Notes under the pieces: generated by a model
What the model was told of the DNA's origin: nothing
The model's database searches: none
Seen by the model: the letters and a program-made list of their open reading frames with translations, nothing else
Part shown: positions 1-12,195 of the stretch, piece by piece
Layout: every line of letters begins with the position of its first letter
How positions within the stretch are numbered: the first letter of the stretch is position 1
Assembly (NCBI GenBank): GCA_028023455.1
Contig: JAQFVV010000012.1
Location: 5,680,499-5,744,498, forward strand
Direction: 5' to 3'
Length of the DNA: 64,000 nucleotides
Origin: Epiperipatus broadwayi
Taxonomy: Eukaryota; Onychophora; Udeonychophora; Euonychophora; Peripatidae
Made by a program: the position numbers and the translations under genes

Positions 1-60
1 CAAAATTGATCAGCCGGCATCTGTATATATATATATATACGTTTATGTAATTATTCATTT

Positions 61-462
61 GTTCTCTTACCCATGCATTGTATTTTCAATCTCTTCTTGT
101 TACTCTCAACATGCATCTCTCCATACTTCTTTGAGTGGTCTGAAATCTCTGTATTGCTCTTCTATTAAGTTTCAAACAGGTGTTAGTGACCTCATTGAAA
201 AAATTAAAAGACTGAAGTGGAGTTGGGCTGGCCATATTGCTAGAAGAGATGATAATAGATAGACAATTGAAATTTTAAACTGGATTCCAAGAGATTGTAA
301 AAGACCCAGAAAAAGACCATGTGTGAGATGGATGGATGAAATAAGAAAATGTGCAGTGTGATGTGGAGAAGAGAAGCTAAAGATAGGAAAAGATGGATTG
401 AACTTAGAGTAACCTTCATCCTGCAGTGGATTGATAATGGTTGATGATGATGATGATGAATG
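61..462 (+). mobile_element. RTE-like retrotransposon, 5'-truncated copy with inverted 5' segment
   Basis: The 3' terminal part of the same RTE-like family found at 37718-40967. Bases about 171-455 read forward and encode the decayed C-terminal tail (the 'WSWAGHIARRDDNR' block), ending in a (TGA)n tail. Bases 61-170 are the reverse complement of the immediately preceding part of the element, as shown by comparison with 50290-50400. The copy is flanked by the 8-bp direct repeat ATTCATTT (53-60 and 463-470), which fits a target-site duplication. An inversion at the 5' end of a truncated copy is what twin priming produces in non-LTR elements. Non-functional. Confidence 0.85.
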
Positions 463-470
463 ATTCATTT

Positions 471-960
471 ATCATTATGTTGTCTTTAAGTAAATAAGTG
501 TGTGTGTATTATATGTGCAAACTTGAAACATTTATTAATAAAAAATATTAAAAAAAAAAAGTTTTAATCAGTATTAGTTGAAATGAACAGTATATTAATA
601 TGTAAAATTATTTTCATTTAAAAAATAGAAAACCTATTTCCATTAATCATCCAATTTCCAAATTACTATCATTTCTGTAGACCATACATATATTTTTTTA
701 ATATAGCAATTTAAAAATCTATCTAAAGCTTGTATTCCTTAATTTAATTTGACATTAATTTTAACTCTTAATATCATAAAGATATATATTTATTGAAAAA
801 CATTGATAATTCAGTATTACAAAAAAAAGTTATTAATATTATAAATACATATCTTAAGTTATTTCTGATCTATTGTTTTTTAGGTAATTTATAAATTCAT
901 TTTAATCAGACTTACTTTATTAAAAAGTTGGGAAAATAGTTTTCTCTTCGTTTAAATTAT
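471..960. other. AT-rich intergenic or intronic DNA
   Basis: Nothing recognisable apart from A/T homopolymers and short ATAT runs. Confidence 0.5.
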
Positions 961-961
961 A

Positions 962-1070
962 ATGGTGGTCGAGAGGTCAGTGACGGCTGCTTTACAAGCA
1001 GTTGTCCCGGGTTAGCGGGTTCGCTTCCCGGCTGATGCTATGACACATGAGAAAAAAATAATAATAATAA
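962..1070 (+). mobile_element. tRNA-derived SINE, subfamily 1
   Basis: A polymerase III box A (TGGTCGAGAGG, matching TRGYNNARNNG) is followed about 45 bp later by a box B-like GGTTCGCTTCC, then a conserved GATGCTATGACACATGAG end and an A-rich (AAT)n tail. The closest copy is on the - strand at 60576-60686. The cloverleaf is not intact and the unit carries a non-tRNA 3' part, so this is a SINE rather than a tRNA gene. A TSD is not clear. Confidence 0.8.
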
Positions 1071-1689
1071 TAGAATTAAAACTAGAATATCAAAAATAAT
1101 TAATATTTAACTCATGAAATCGTGTCTGTTAATATTTTTTCTACTTTATGGCACTTTGAATAAAATTACAATATATACAAAGAATTAGAATTGTTTTCAA
1201 ATGATGTATACTTTTTTATATAAATTTTTAAATATTATTTAATTCTAAATCTTTTTAAATATTTAAATAGAAATTTTAAAATATCAGAGATAAGTGTATA
1301 TACAGAGCTAGAACTATCAATGTTGTCATCTAAGATAAACCTTAAAAACTGCACCTTTAAAATTATTTAAAAGGGACTTGAGATGCAAAGATATAGTTCA
1401 CAAGCCTACCATATCTATAATCTGGGGTTCAAATTGAGATTTCTTTATGAAGTTTAACAATTTTCTTTCATGTTGCCGGTTCATATCCAATATAGTAAAC
1501 TATTAAACATTTGGCAATTATAGAGGAAATATATATAAATATTAAATAAAAAATGGTTTTGTCAAAAATACAAACAAAAAAAATTATAAATCGAATAAAA
1601 TATAAAAAAATGAAACAAAGCAAATTACAACGTAAAAAAGCTTATAGAAGAAAAAAAGTCATTACATATAAATTATTTCTGGATCACGT

Positions 1690-3255
1690 AATTGGTCTAT
1701 TAAAAAGAATTGAAGATTTAGAATTCTGTAAAATGGTTAATAATGATATTAAAAAAGCGTTGTTAGCCGAGAGGTCATCGCAGCTGCCTTGCGAGCAAGT
1801 AGTTGTTTGCAGATGGTTGTGGATTCGCGTCCCGGCCGATGCTATGACATATGAAAATATATATATATAACTGAATTGACAAGTCTCAAAAAAATATAAA
1901 ATGATATCTTGGTATTAAAAATAAAATTGTTTTAGCAATAGACAACATAATGAAGTGTTTGGATGAGTTGTACAACGAATTATATAGTAATAACAAAACA
2001 ACAATAAAAAAAGCCTCCAAGATATGATGGAATTGGTGAAGAAATAGAAAAATTGTTGACAAAATGTATACTAAATGTCTAAATGTAAAAGATGTATCAG
2101 ATAATTGGATGACTGCATGCTGAAGAAAATATTAGGAATTTTAAACTTATCAGTTCTTTACAAGATCTTTACCAAGGTAATTATAACTCATTTATAGTAA
2201 ACTTCAGATTTAAAGTGATCAAAAGAATAAGTTATGTTTAGAAGTGATTTTAGCATAATGGATCACATTGTAGTATTGAATAAAAAAAAATAATTAGTAT
2301 AACTCGGATTTGTAAATTATGAAAAGGCATTTCCACAGTGATTAAAACTTTGGGCTAGCCATACATAAAACAATATACTGTCATATTCAGAAGAATATTC
2401 ATCATAATGCAATAATAGTGATTAGAGTACATGATGATAAAGAATTAACTTTGATAAGAGTATTAACAGTAATTACATATGTCCATAGCTAGGAAATGTA
2501 AAATCATGGATTTTATTTTAAGTTATTTAGAATTGCAAATGTAATTGCTTTTGGTAAAATTGCTTCACAGCTATAAAAAATGTTGCAAAGGTTATTAGAT
2601 GAATGTTGTCAAAATAGGACTAAAGATAAATGTCAATAAAATTAAATTAATGTTTAAACATTTTTTTTCAGAAGAAAATAAAGTTTGATATTAACAACTT
2701 CAAATAGTTTGATCAGAATTTTAATATGGATGGAAATATAATAGATGAAATTAATCATAAAAATAATCTTGGATGCAATATTTTTGGTAACAAAATAACT
2801 ATATTAAAGGGATATATTATGTGTTTGATGAGATTTTTAATAGATTTGTTTTTTCAGTTCTTATATGTGAATTTGTGAGATTTGAATACTTACAGAAAAA
2901 GATTATAGACTGTATATAAAATGAAATATGGAGGATATTTGTTTAAATAAAGGAGATATAAAGTAAAATTTATGAATGATATATAAAAAAGTTTCATTAA
3001 CATTGCTGAGATGGACATATTGCTAGAAGATATCATAGTAGATATATGATCAAAGTCTTAGACTGGATTCCTAGAGATTGTAAAACCCCTAGAAAAAGAT
3101 TTCATGTGATACAGATAGACAAAATAATTTTTGGTATAATGTGGAAAACAATGGCAGAAGTTTGAAGAAACAATGACAGAAGTTTAAAGAAACTTGATCA
3201 AACTTGCAGAGACCATTCTGAAGTGGATTTAAAATGGTTTGAAATGATGATAATC
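1690..3255 (+). mobile_element. Old, heavily decayed RTE-like retrotransposon copy (interrupted by a SINE)
   Basis: Traces of the RTE reverse transcriptase ORF are visible in order. A segment at about 1700-1755 reads KRIEDLEFCKMV, matching [12 protein letters not shown] in the 37718-40967 copy. After the SINE at 1757-1856 the homology resumes (GAATTATATAGTAATAA near 1978; the thumb region near 2590-2760). The C-terminal block lies near 3005-3120, with a short degenerate TGATGATAAT end near 3245. Many frameshifts and internal deletions show that this is one of the oldest RTE copies here. The left boundary is uncertain, and low-quality homology may extend to about 1553. Confidence 0.75.
1757..1856 (+). 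mobile_element. tRNA-derived SINE, subfamily 2, inserted in RTE copy
   Basis: Box A TAGCCGAGAGG and a box B-like GATTCGCGTCC are followed by the family-specific GATGCTATGACATATGA end. It is nearly identical to the SINEs at 12087-12195 and 23316-23424 read in the same sense. It splits the older RTE copy, so it inserted later. Part of it forms the C-terminal half of a spurious 105-codon reading frame. Confidence 0.82.
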
Positions 3256-3810
3256 ATGTCTTCAATATTATATTTTATGGATTCATTTATAACTACTTAA
3301 TTTTTTTTTTATATTTTATTTTACTTATCATTAAGTTAATTTGAAAAATCAATTTCATAAATATATTTGTAGATTTTTAAAAGCAATTAGTTATTTAAAT
3401 TAAAACACTTTAAACAAAGCAAATATATTTTAATATAAAATGTTTAAATATGGAAGAAAATGTATTTCCTTTAAACACTATTTCATTAAAAAATGTTAAT
3501 CTAATATTATTTAAAATATTAAACTTCTATATAGTTATTACTATTTTTTTAAAATATAGAACAATAAAAATAAACTTTATTTTTTAAAAAATGATTAAGA
3601 TCAGGTACAGTGTTAAGATAAACCTTCAGAAAACTATCAAATATAAAATTTTGCAATAGAAGAACAAAAGTAAGTTGGAGAACACCCATTACCTTCTATT
3701 TTTCTGTTTTTAAAATCTTTAATTTAAGTTAGACATCTGTTTGTTGGTTGACATGTTTATTTGTAAACTTTTGTAATCATTTTTTATTATTTAAGTTAGA
3801 ATATAATTTT

Positions 3811-4290
3811 AAAATTGAGGTTTAATAGATTTAAATTTAATAGAATTGGTTCAAAATGTAAATATCAGGCAAATCAATATGGGACTTTAATATTTTAGGT
3901 GGGTGGCCCAGTTTCTTAGATATGGAACAGAGAGGAGGACATTTTTGAATATTTTGATATTAAATTTAAAATTGTTTTTTAGAATTTTAATGTTTTAAGT
4001 AGGGCTTACAAGAGGGTAATACAGATATTTTTTTTTGCTTTCAATTAAAAGTTATAATAACATTTTAAAATCAAGTTTTATTTAATAGATGCAAATTCAA
4101 TATAATTTGTTGAAATTTTGTATGTTTTTTTAGATTTTTATCAGAGTAATATGGAACAATAATATTTTTGATAGATGACCTAGTTTTATAGATATAGGAG
4201 AGTGGGCAAGGAATGTTTTGAATATTTTGATATCAAATTTAAAAATTGTTCTTAGAACTTCAATATGTTTTTAATAATGCCCATGATTTC
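3811..4290. repeat. Diverged direct duplication, two units of about 200-220 bp
   Basis: Two consecutive stretches (about 3811-4009 and 4066-4290) share the same order of words: a TTTAATAGAT block, an 'ATATGGRAC' block, 'GATGACCTAGTTT' versus 'GTGGCCCAGTTT', then TTTTGAATATTTTGATAT and AAATTGTT. The flanks 3256-3810 and 4291-4859 show nothing recognisable. Confidence 0.55.
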
Positions 4291-4859
4291 TTTAGTTTTA
4301 TTTAAATTAAAATAAGAAAATTTGTTTACAATATATACTTTTTAAACTTTTTTTAATAAAGCTTTTTCCAAATAAAAAAAAAATGTCAAATTTTTTTTAA
4401 AGAAAAGTAAGTTACTAAATGCTTTATTATACACATATATAATTATGTACATATACTAAATATGATAAATATATAAGGCATATACATATTAACATATAGC
4501 AGAAATAGCTAGGGTGATATGTATTATAACCAATAATTCAAAATGACCACACTATGTATGTGAGCAAAACAAGAGAGCCACAGGTTGAGCAAAGTGGCCT
4601 AAACTTGAACTATATCCATACATGAAGTTTTAATCTTATATAAGAGGGAGAATAATTTTACCAAAAATTATATGTATAGTATAAGATCTATAAAGAGTTA
4701 TTTACTCTACCAATATCACTAATAATAATAAACAAATACTATCTGATTTGCACCGCTATGTGTGATTATAATTGTACTAATACCAGTAATATCTCAGGGT
4801 ATTCTCATAACCCTTAATAATAGTGTTTTCCTGAAGGTTTGTCATGGTGGTATTTTAGT

Positions 4860-5101
4860 TGTATTTATATATTGCAGTATCTCCATCATCTAGTATTGAG
4901 TATTGAATATCTTTAGAAAAATTTAATTTTATTTAAATTTTCAAACATTCAACTGTTTGTAATAGTACACAGGTTATATACTAACATGCATGGTATTACT
5001 AACAGTTGAATGTACTTTGAAAATTTAAATAAAATTAAATTTTTCTAGAGGCATTCAATACTTAATACTAGATTATGGCTATAGTCCAATATATAAATAC
5101 A
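4860..5101. repeat. Foldback (inverted repeat) made of PLE family A terminal sequence
   Basis: The left arm (4860-4969) and right arm (4994-5101) are near-perfect reverse complements over about 108 bp, separated by about 25 bp. The arm sequence (AACAGTTGAATGT, then an AAATTTAAATAAA run, then CATTCAATACT, then ATAGTCCAATATA) recurs singly at 45370-45480, 17885-17990, 12215-12290 and 51565-51655. At those places it follows PLE-derived sequence. It is therefore best read as two terminal fragments of one Penelope-like family joined tail to tail. Confidence 0.75.
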
Positions 5102-7277
5102 ATCTTAATCAAACAATCTCAGGGTATTCTTATAACTTTACACTAAATATATAACCATGCATAAAATGGGCAAATAACTCTTCTAATAAAACTTCCAATG
5201 TTTTTGTGCTTAATAAGGCTAGTAAGTTATTTTTCACTTTTAGTTTGCATTTGTTTGGATCAAACATTTATCTCAGGATTCTTTATAAATATAAAAAATT
5301 ACTATTCTGAAAAAAATTTTTTGAACAATTTTAAACTGATCTATTCTTGATATGACTAGATAGCAAAGGGATTGTATCCACTCATTTCCCTACAAATTCG
5401 ATCTTAAAATAGAAATAGTGCAAGTAAATTGAATAAACGAAAAAAATATTACTTTTTAATAATAAAATGTAATTGTTATTATAGTTATTTATAAGTCATG
5501 TAGATGATGATGAGTCTTCAGTTAAGAACAAACAGCCATATAATAAAAAATTATAACAATTTATTAATTATAAATAATTATAAAAAAAAAATTAGATAAA
5601 TGTAATCATCATCAAAACAATAAATTCTCTGAAAAATATTATTGATCATATTGCATTGTTATTCTTAACAAATACTTTTTACTTGAGTTATAAATACCTG
5701 TGGATTATCACAAATGTGATTCAACAACAAAACATTCCATTGGAGAAGGTTGCGTAGTGTTTATTTAAAACCTAAGCATTAACTGAAGATAGGATACCAG
5801 AATATTTTATTGCATCCTTAAGCATGCTATTAATAATAATCATAATAGCAACCATCTCTTCTAATCAGCATCAGACTTATTGCTTAACCCTCTCATGAAC
5901 AAGTAAAGCATTTATTCAACTCATATTATTATAATTATTAAAATATATAAGATTAATGAAATATGGCCATTATAGATACTGGTGGAATTACATCATATAC
6001 TTTTAAGCTTATATTAGAGGTAAAATGTTAACACAATATTGTATAGGAGTCATGCTCATTCAATAATATTTGTGATTAGTAATGTCATGAGAATAAGTCA
6101 ATATATCATTAAGTCACATGAGCATCTTTTGGGCAAAATAGAAAAGGTAACCTTTTTATTCTAGATACTTTTTATTATAGAAAATACCTAAGATTGATTT
6201 AAGGGATTAATAAAACATAGGACAGATTAACCATTATGGAGCTGTAGCATATTTTATATTAGCTAAAAATTTAATATAACTGATCTCCAATTTATTATAA
6301 AATTATAAATACGCATATCCAATTTTCCTAATAAGTGTCATGTGTTACCTGTGGCTACCTGATGATATTCTTTTCCCTGAGAACTTTTATTAAACTATAA
6401 TAATAATAATTTTAAAATATTACCCTAATTATAGGGATGTATAAAATATACAATCTATAGTCATTAAACAAATATCTGAGAAGATTTATCTAGGTATACT
6501 TTTAATTATTGTAAACATATCAAAATATCATTTGGCATTTTTATAAAGTGATAAACTTTACAAATATGCAATCAACACTCTTAATCCAAGTAAGAATATA
6601 ATTAATTGTGGAGGCTGAGACTTTATAATAAAAATTCATTAATAATGAGTCTCCAAAGCATTTAATAAATCAAGAATTATTTATTTGTATGCTTGCATGT
6701 ATTGACATAGCAATTAATCCATTTAAAGAAGTAGCTCGCATACATTATAATGTTTCTAGGCATATTAATGAAGGTATAATATCAGTGAATATAAATTTAT
6801 TATCATTTGGATTCCTGTAGTACTGTAGTACCCCATAAATATTAATCCATTTGTTAAATTATCTTTACAAGTATATTAAACTACCACTGTGTGGAGAGTT
6901 TTGCCTGTTTTATAAGAATATCCAAGGTTATAGATAGTTTTCCACTAATATAATATGCAGAAAGTTATTGTACACTACTTTAAGTCAATTTTATAATGTT
7001 TCATAAGAGTTCATTACTATTTGCTTCATTTAGACTAACGGCTATTCCTATGAATTATTTCTTTGGTATAACTATATTTACTAACACTTCCTGCCAAGAA
7101 TATTTATCGACATCAGTCTACTCTGACTCCATGCACCAATCCTGTGCATGCATAAGAATTATGCTGGCAGAGATAAAGAGAGTAAACCTGGCTTGTTAAT
7201 AAATGCCTGCCACTAGCTAGCTTTTTCGGTGTGGGTGGTATTTAAACCAACAGAAACATGTATAGATAAGACATTGC
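5102..7277. other. AT-rich DNA without recognised genes
   Basis: There are scattered short reading frames, the longest about 67 codons at 6996-7199, with no recognisable domain and no splice-site support. A fragment near 6893-6915 (GAGAGTTTTGCCTGTTTTA) matches the terminal word of the PLE family B palindromes (17441-17867, 19783-20069). Confidence 0.5.
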
Positions 7278-7329
7278 AGCATCTAATCTTGTATACTATT
7301 TGGAGCATCTAATCTTGTATACTATTTGG
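7278..7329. repeat. 26-bp perfect tandem duplication
   Basis: Two head-to-tail copies of a 26-bp unit beginning AGCATCTAATCTTG occupy 7278-7303 and 7304-7329 with no differences, so this is a recent slippage-type duplication. Confidence 0.9.
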
Positions 7330-7518
7330 GATTTCATCTTCATGGGCAGTTTATCTTTTGCATTGTTAAACAGCTGATTCAATATGGGAGAGAATAAAAG
7401 CACTTATTTTATATATCTTATGCCTGGTCCTGGGTATATATGAAAGTCATATCCAGAGTTTGTCATTGATATATGTAGGTAGATGTGTAATTTTAAAATA
7501 AACATTTGGACAGTCTGG

Positions 7519-8100
7519 CTAAAAGCTAAGTCTTTGTAATCTATATTGCCCAAATCTATTTTTATCTGCTTCAAATTTATGTAGAATATGATTTCTGTAC
7601 AAAAATGTCTTGGGACCAGCTAATTTATAGGTCTTTGGTCTTAAAAATTCAGAGCATATAACATCTTGTGCATGAATTGGTTTCACTAACATTTTGTAGT
7701 TTAATTGAATAATATCACAATATATGTATACATATATTTGATGCCTTTTATGTTGTCTTCTTTTTCTATTTTCCAATTTTATGAAGGTATTTTCTAGTTT
7801 AATGAAAACACCTGTAAGCTCCTTCTCACAAATAAAGACATTGTCCATGTACCATACATATAACAAGGATAGAATTTTCTTAAAATATTTAGATTAATAC
7901 ATTATACAGGCTTAAACCTGCATATATATATATATATGTAATGTATGCAGGATTCAAAATATCTTTGAATTTATTAACTATGATGCTTGATATTATGTCA
8001 CTAATGGGGAGATCCATAGGCCAACCATCTTACATTATGTAATATACATTGTGAAATAAGGCAGTAATATCTTCATGAATTCAATTTAGACATTCTATGG
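7519..8100 (-). pseudogene. Penelope-like reverse transcriptase fragment (second type)
   Basis: On the - strand, bases about 8030-7950 read WPMDLPISDIISSIIVNKF, resembling the 'G.PMGSPLS..la.i..e' RT motif of Penelope-like elements. The following reading frame (7866-7519, 115 codons) begins with WYMDNVFICEKEL, which resembles the catalytic Y-x-D-D region with the last D changed to N. The catalytic aspartate pair is damaged and there are several breaks, so it is inactive. It abuts the 3' side of the family A copy at 8110-9835, and its sequence differs enough to suggest another PLE lineage. The function of the frame's C-terminal half is not recognised. Confidence 0.55.
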
Positions 8101-8109
8101 TAAATTCAC

Positions 8110-9835
8110 CTTGACTTTATTTATGTGAGATAGAACCGAATAGGTTGGAAATGTCCAATGACACCAGACAATTGTGCATATTGAACCAAATGTTTTTACT
8201 TTTATTAATGCATCTGATGCATCTGAAAGATGATTTAACAGTAAATCTCTCAAAACCAAATTTATCAATGAGTTACTGGATAATTGTATTCATAATTAGA
8301 GGTTTCCATACATTGTTTAGCGCCACACAGGATTTATTTGGCATCGTAATATGAACAGCTTCCTTGAATTTTCTTCTTTGCACTCTTTCCTTTCTATCCA
8401 ATATTTTTATATTGTCCCAATTGAACATATAGTCATTAGCACCTACACTGTAGACAGATCTGTTTTTCTTCTTTAATCATAAGTTTATGTTCTTCCATTG
8501 CTGTTCAACAGGGCAACAGATCTCACCATTATACTTCTTTTCGCATGGTATTTCATAGATACAGTTTTTGTTCTTCAGCATTTCCAGTTTAGTTTTGTTA
8601 GAAGTTATGTTTATGGCAGATATTTTTTACTTTGTCTGCCATTCCAGGTATAAATAAATACACTACAGTACCTATAATTGTTTTTGTGTCTCTTTTTGTT
8701 GTCTACTAATGGTTATCTTTATGACAGATAATGGATAACCATTCTTCATGAAAAGTTGTTCTATGTGAATCTTTTCATTTTCCAAATTACTGGTTTCCAA
8801 AGAAACTTATTTTGTTCTGTTCAATAGTGATATTGTAATTCCATGTTTAATGTTTCTGGTATGATTATATGTATATGTGAAATACTTTCCAGTGTGTGTT
8901 GCTTTTCATGCTGTTGCTTTTATTTTGCCATGAGGGAGTCTTGTCACAAGAACATCTAAATTTATTCTTGTTCTGATTCCATTGTGAACTTACTTGATGG
9001 AGGTATATTGTTGATATACATCCAGAATAAATGTAATTGTGCCTCACCATGTGACCATGCCATGAATGTATTATCAACATAACAAAGCCACACATTTTGG
9101 AGTAGTATTTCTGGCTGTGGTTTCAAGTTCATCTATGTAAATGTTGCTAGGTAAAAGTAACAGTACTGCTTCCATGGCCATCCCTTCATTTTGTATACTA
9201 TCAATAAATAGAGTTGTTCTAGTTTGTAGACTATTATCATCATATAATCTTTTCTTACAATAGATGATACCTCATTACATATTACATTTGTAAATAAGCT
9301 TTCCACATCAAAGCTTACCAATATGTCATTTCTTTCCATTTTCATGTCCCTGACTATGGACTAAGAACTCTGAGAAGAAATTTTGATAAGTTGAATTTCT
9401 AAAACTAACAAGAGACCTTAATGGAACATTGTCTTCATGGATTTTAGGTAGTTCATAAAATGAGGAATTTTGCTGAAATATGAAGTTATTTTCTTTCTGA
9501 ATCACTGAAATATCTGTGATGCTTCTGGAGTAATACTTGTAACTTTACTTCTGTAGTTGAAATGTATTTTTGATATTTTTTATTGGTCTGCTGTGAGAAG
9601 TCCTTATATTTTGTCATTATAATCAATTTTTCTCATTACAACTTTAGTATTATCTTGTCACCATAAATAATGATTATAGATGGTTTTCTGTTTGAGAGAT
9701 TTAATAGCTTTCCTGTCATCACATGAAATGTTTGATTCTACTGTTAATGTCTCTCAAGTATCATTTTCAGTGTAATTCTGCTGCTTCTTCCAGAGGCAAT
9801 TTTTGGGTAACTTCCTCAGTCTAGAGCTGGCTAAA
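8110..9835 (-). mobile_element. Penelope-like element, family A copy 1 (5'-truncated, decayed)
   Basis: Read on the - strand from about 9835 to 8110. Near 9350-9300 is ILVSFDVESLFTNV, the RT motif A region typical of Penelope-like elements. Near 9090-9060 is CYVDNTFMAW, the Y-x-D-D motif C with D changed to N, followed by THTGKY near 8900. Near 8570-8530 is CIYEIPCEKKYNGE, the GIY-YIG endonuclease signature. KRRKF and NNVWKPL words follow towards the 3' end. PLEs encode RT plus GIY-YIG endonuclease in one ORF; here frameshifts and stops break it. It lies head to head with copy 2 (9930-12350). Confidence 0.8.
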
Positions 9836-11118
9836 GCAGAAAATCATTTAACTTTTTTATGTATATGTAAGGTTTACAATTAAAACCTCTTATTGCCTCC
9901 AAGAGGGCTCAGATTATTCAGAGAGCAAACAAACCTTATTGAGATAAATAATAAATGTTCAATGATTTTCCAAGTATCAAACCTTCCATTCCATTAGAAT
10001 TATGGAATAGTTTTAAAAAAATAAAGCTTGTAAATCTACATGGGCAGCTCAAAAGTTATACTGTAACAAGTGATCTATCAACTTCATTAATGAAAAATCT
10101 TAGTTCTATATATCTTACTGATGCTGAATTAACTGTTCTTGTAAAAGATTTAAACTTTGTCATTACACCAACTACTGTCCATTATTGGATATAATTGCAA
10201 CCAGTGATGAATTTACCCAAACTTCCCTCTGGAAGAAGCAACAGAATTAAAATGGAGAGTTAAAATGACATTTGATAGTCATCAAAAGCAGAAATCAAAG
10301 ATTTAATGTGATCAAAAGAAACTTATAAAATCTCTCAAACAGGATACAACTATAATCATTCTTTTTGCTGATGAAGGTAACACTAGAGTTGTGATGGATA
10401 GAATTGATTATGATAACAAAATATAAGAACTTCTCACAGCATGCCAATAAAAAGAAAGAACAAAACTAAAGGTAAAGTTACCAGCATTACTCCAGAAGTA
10501 TCATAGGTACTTCAGTGATTCAGAAAAAAAAATTAACTTTGTATTTCTTCACCTTTATGGACTATCTAATATCCATAAAAACAATGTTCCATTAAGTATT
10601 ACTATTAGTTCTAGAACTTCATCATGTCAAAAATTGTCAAGATTTCCTCTTTAAATACTTAGACCATTCGAATATATGACACAGTCCTTTGTCAGGGATT
10701 CTAAGCACTTTGTAGAATTAAGTCAGGGATATGAAAATGGGGGGAAAGATTATTTTCAAATGTACAGGTTATATGATGATAATAATCTTCGAACAAACAA
10801 CTCTACCTATTGATAGTATAATGGAATTATTAATGTTCTGCTTAACAACAATGTACTTTCAGTGTAACTAAGAATTCTTCCAACAAAATCAAGAAATGGC
10901 CATGGGATCACCACTGTCACCCTTTCTTAGCAACATTTACACTGGAAGAACTTCAAACCACAGCCTTAAATACTACTCCATATTCACCTGAAGTGTGGCT
11001 TCACTATGTTGATACATTCATGTTATGGCTACATGGTGAGGCACAATTACAGTCATTCTGGACACATAACATATCTTCTCCAATTAAATTCACAATGATA
11101 TCAGAATGAGAACAAAAA

Positions 11119-11487
11119 TTGACATTTTTAGAAGTTCTTGTGATAAGACTTCCTCAGGAAAAAATAAAAACAACAATGTATAAAAAATCAACACACACTG
11201 GCAAGTATTTGGTATATATATCCAATTATACCAGAAGCACTAAACATGGAATTAATCTATTACTATGGAAGAGAGCAAAGAAAGTTCATTCTGACACCAG
11301 TGGTTTGGAAAATGAAAAGATACATATAGAACAAATTCTTGAGAAGAATGATTATCCATCAGCTATAATCAATAACACCTTTAATAGACAACAAAAAGAG
11401 ACCCTAAAAGAAAGATCAATTATTGGTACTGTAGTGCATAAAAAAGGAATAGCAAACAAATTTAAAAAAAACTTGCAGTCAAGATAA
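11119..11487 (+). pseudogene. Fragment of Penelope-like ORF (RT thumb and connector)
   Basis: The longest open piece (122 codons) of the PLE copy at 9930-12350. It starts at FLEVLVIRLPQ, equivalent to the 'FLDVL' block right after RT motif C. It contains the KSTHTGKY motif that follows the RT palm in Penelope proteins, then a KRAKKV helix and the 'NDYPSAIINN' block that precedes the GIY-YIG domain. Upstream and downstream frames are shifted or closed by stops, so the ATG is not a genuine start. Confidence 0.8.
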
Positions 11488-12002
11488 CATTAGAATTGCT
11501 TTCCAAACCTATACCATCCTACAGGAAATTCTAACTTCTACTAAGCTAAACTGGAAATGCTTAAGAACAAAAACTACATCTGTGAAATATCATGGAATGT
11601 GGAAGGGAGCATATTCGTGAGAACTGTCACCCTGTTGACCAGTGATTGAAAGAACATAAACTAATGGTTAAAAAAGGAAAAACAGCTGTCTACCGTAGCA
11701 GACCATGTATGTGTTAATGACCATATGTTCTATTGGAGAAAAATTGAAAATATTGGATAGAAAGGAAAAGGTGCAAAAAAGAAAATTCTAAAAGTTGTTC
11801 ATATAACAATGGCAGATAATCCTATAACTCAATCCAGTGTCGCAATACACAATGTATGAAAGCCTTTAATTAATCTTGCTTTTAGAAAAAAAATTGGACT
11901 CAGGATAAAATTTCTAATATCTGTTGACTTAAAATTCAATATTCAAGAATCTAAAAGAGCAGGTTCCACTTTTATGCTAATATTGTCACCACTGGTCAGA
12001 CC

Positions 12003-12050
12003 AGAAAGAAAAAAAGTAGAGTGGGAAATAATACTACTTGAAACATTGTG
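12003..12050 (+). other. Decayed hammerhead-like hairpin in the PLE family A 3' end
   Basis: A hairpin with AAGTAG pairing to CTACTT is immediately followed by GAAAC, the same arrangement as the hammerhead-like motifs at 51698-51745 and 45290-45345. The upstream CUGANGA core is lost here, so it would not be catalytic. It sits between the PLE coding remnant and the SINE. Confidence 0.45.
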
Positions 12051-12086
12051 TAATTATTAACCTGAGTTATCTATTTGTGTGTTATT

Positions 12087-12195
12087 TTTTTTCTCATATG
12101 TCATAGCATTGGCTGGGACACGAACCCACAACTATCTGCAACCAACTACTTGCTTGCAAGTTGGCTGCGATGACCTCTCGGCTAACAACGCTTGA
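12087..12195 (-). mobile_element. tRNA-derived SINE, subfamily 2, with 16-bp TSD
   Basis: Reading the - strand: CAAGCGTTGTTAGCCGAGAGG start with box A, a box B-like region GGGTTCGTGTCCC, GCTATGACATATGAG, then an A-rich tail. A perfect 16-bp direct repeat, CTATTTGTGTGTTATT, flanks it at 12071-12086 and 12196-12211. It is inserted into the 3' end of the PLE family A copy. Confidence 0.93.

Noticed and set aside
962-1055. Genuine tRNA gene
   Set aside because: Box A and box B are present but there is no acceptor stem, and a non-tRNA 3' part plus other dispersed copies show a SINE.
6996-7199. 67-codon + strand frame
   Set aside because: No domain, no homologous copy in the window and no splice signals; likely chance.
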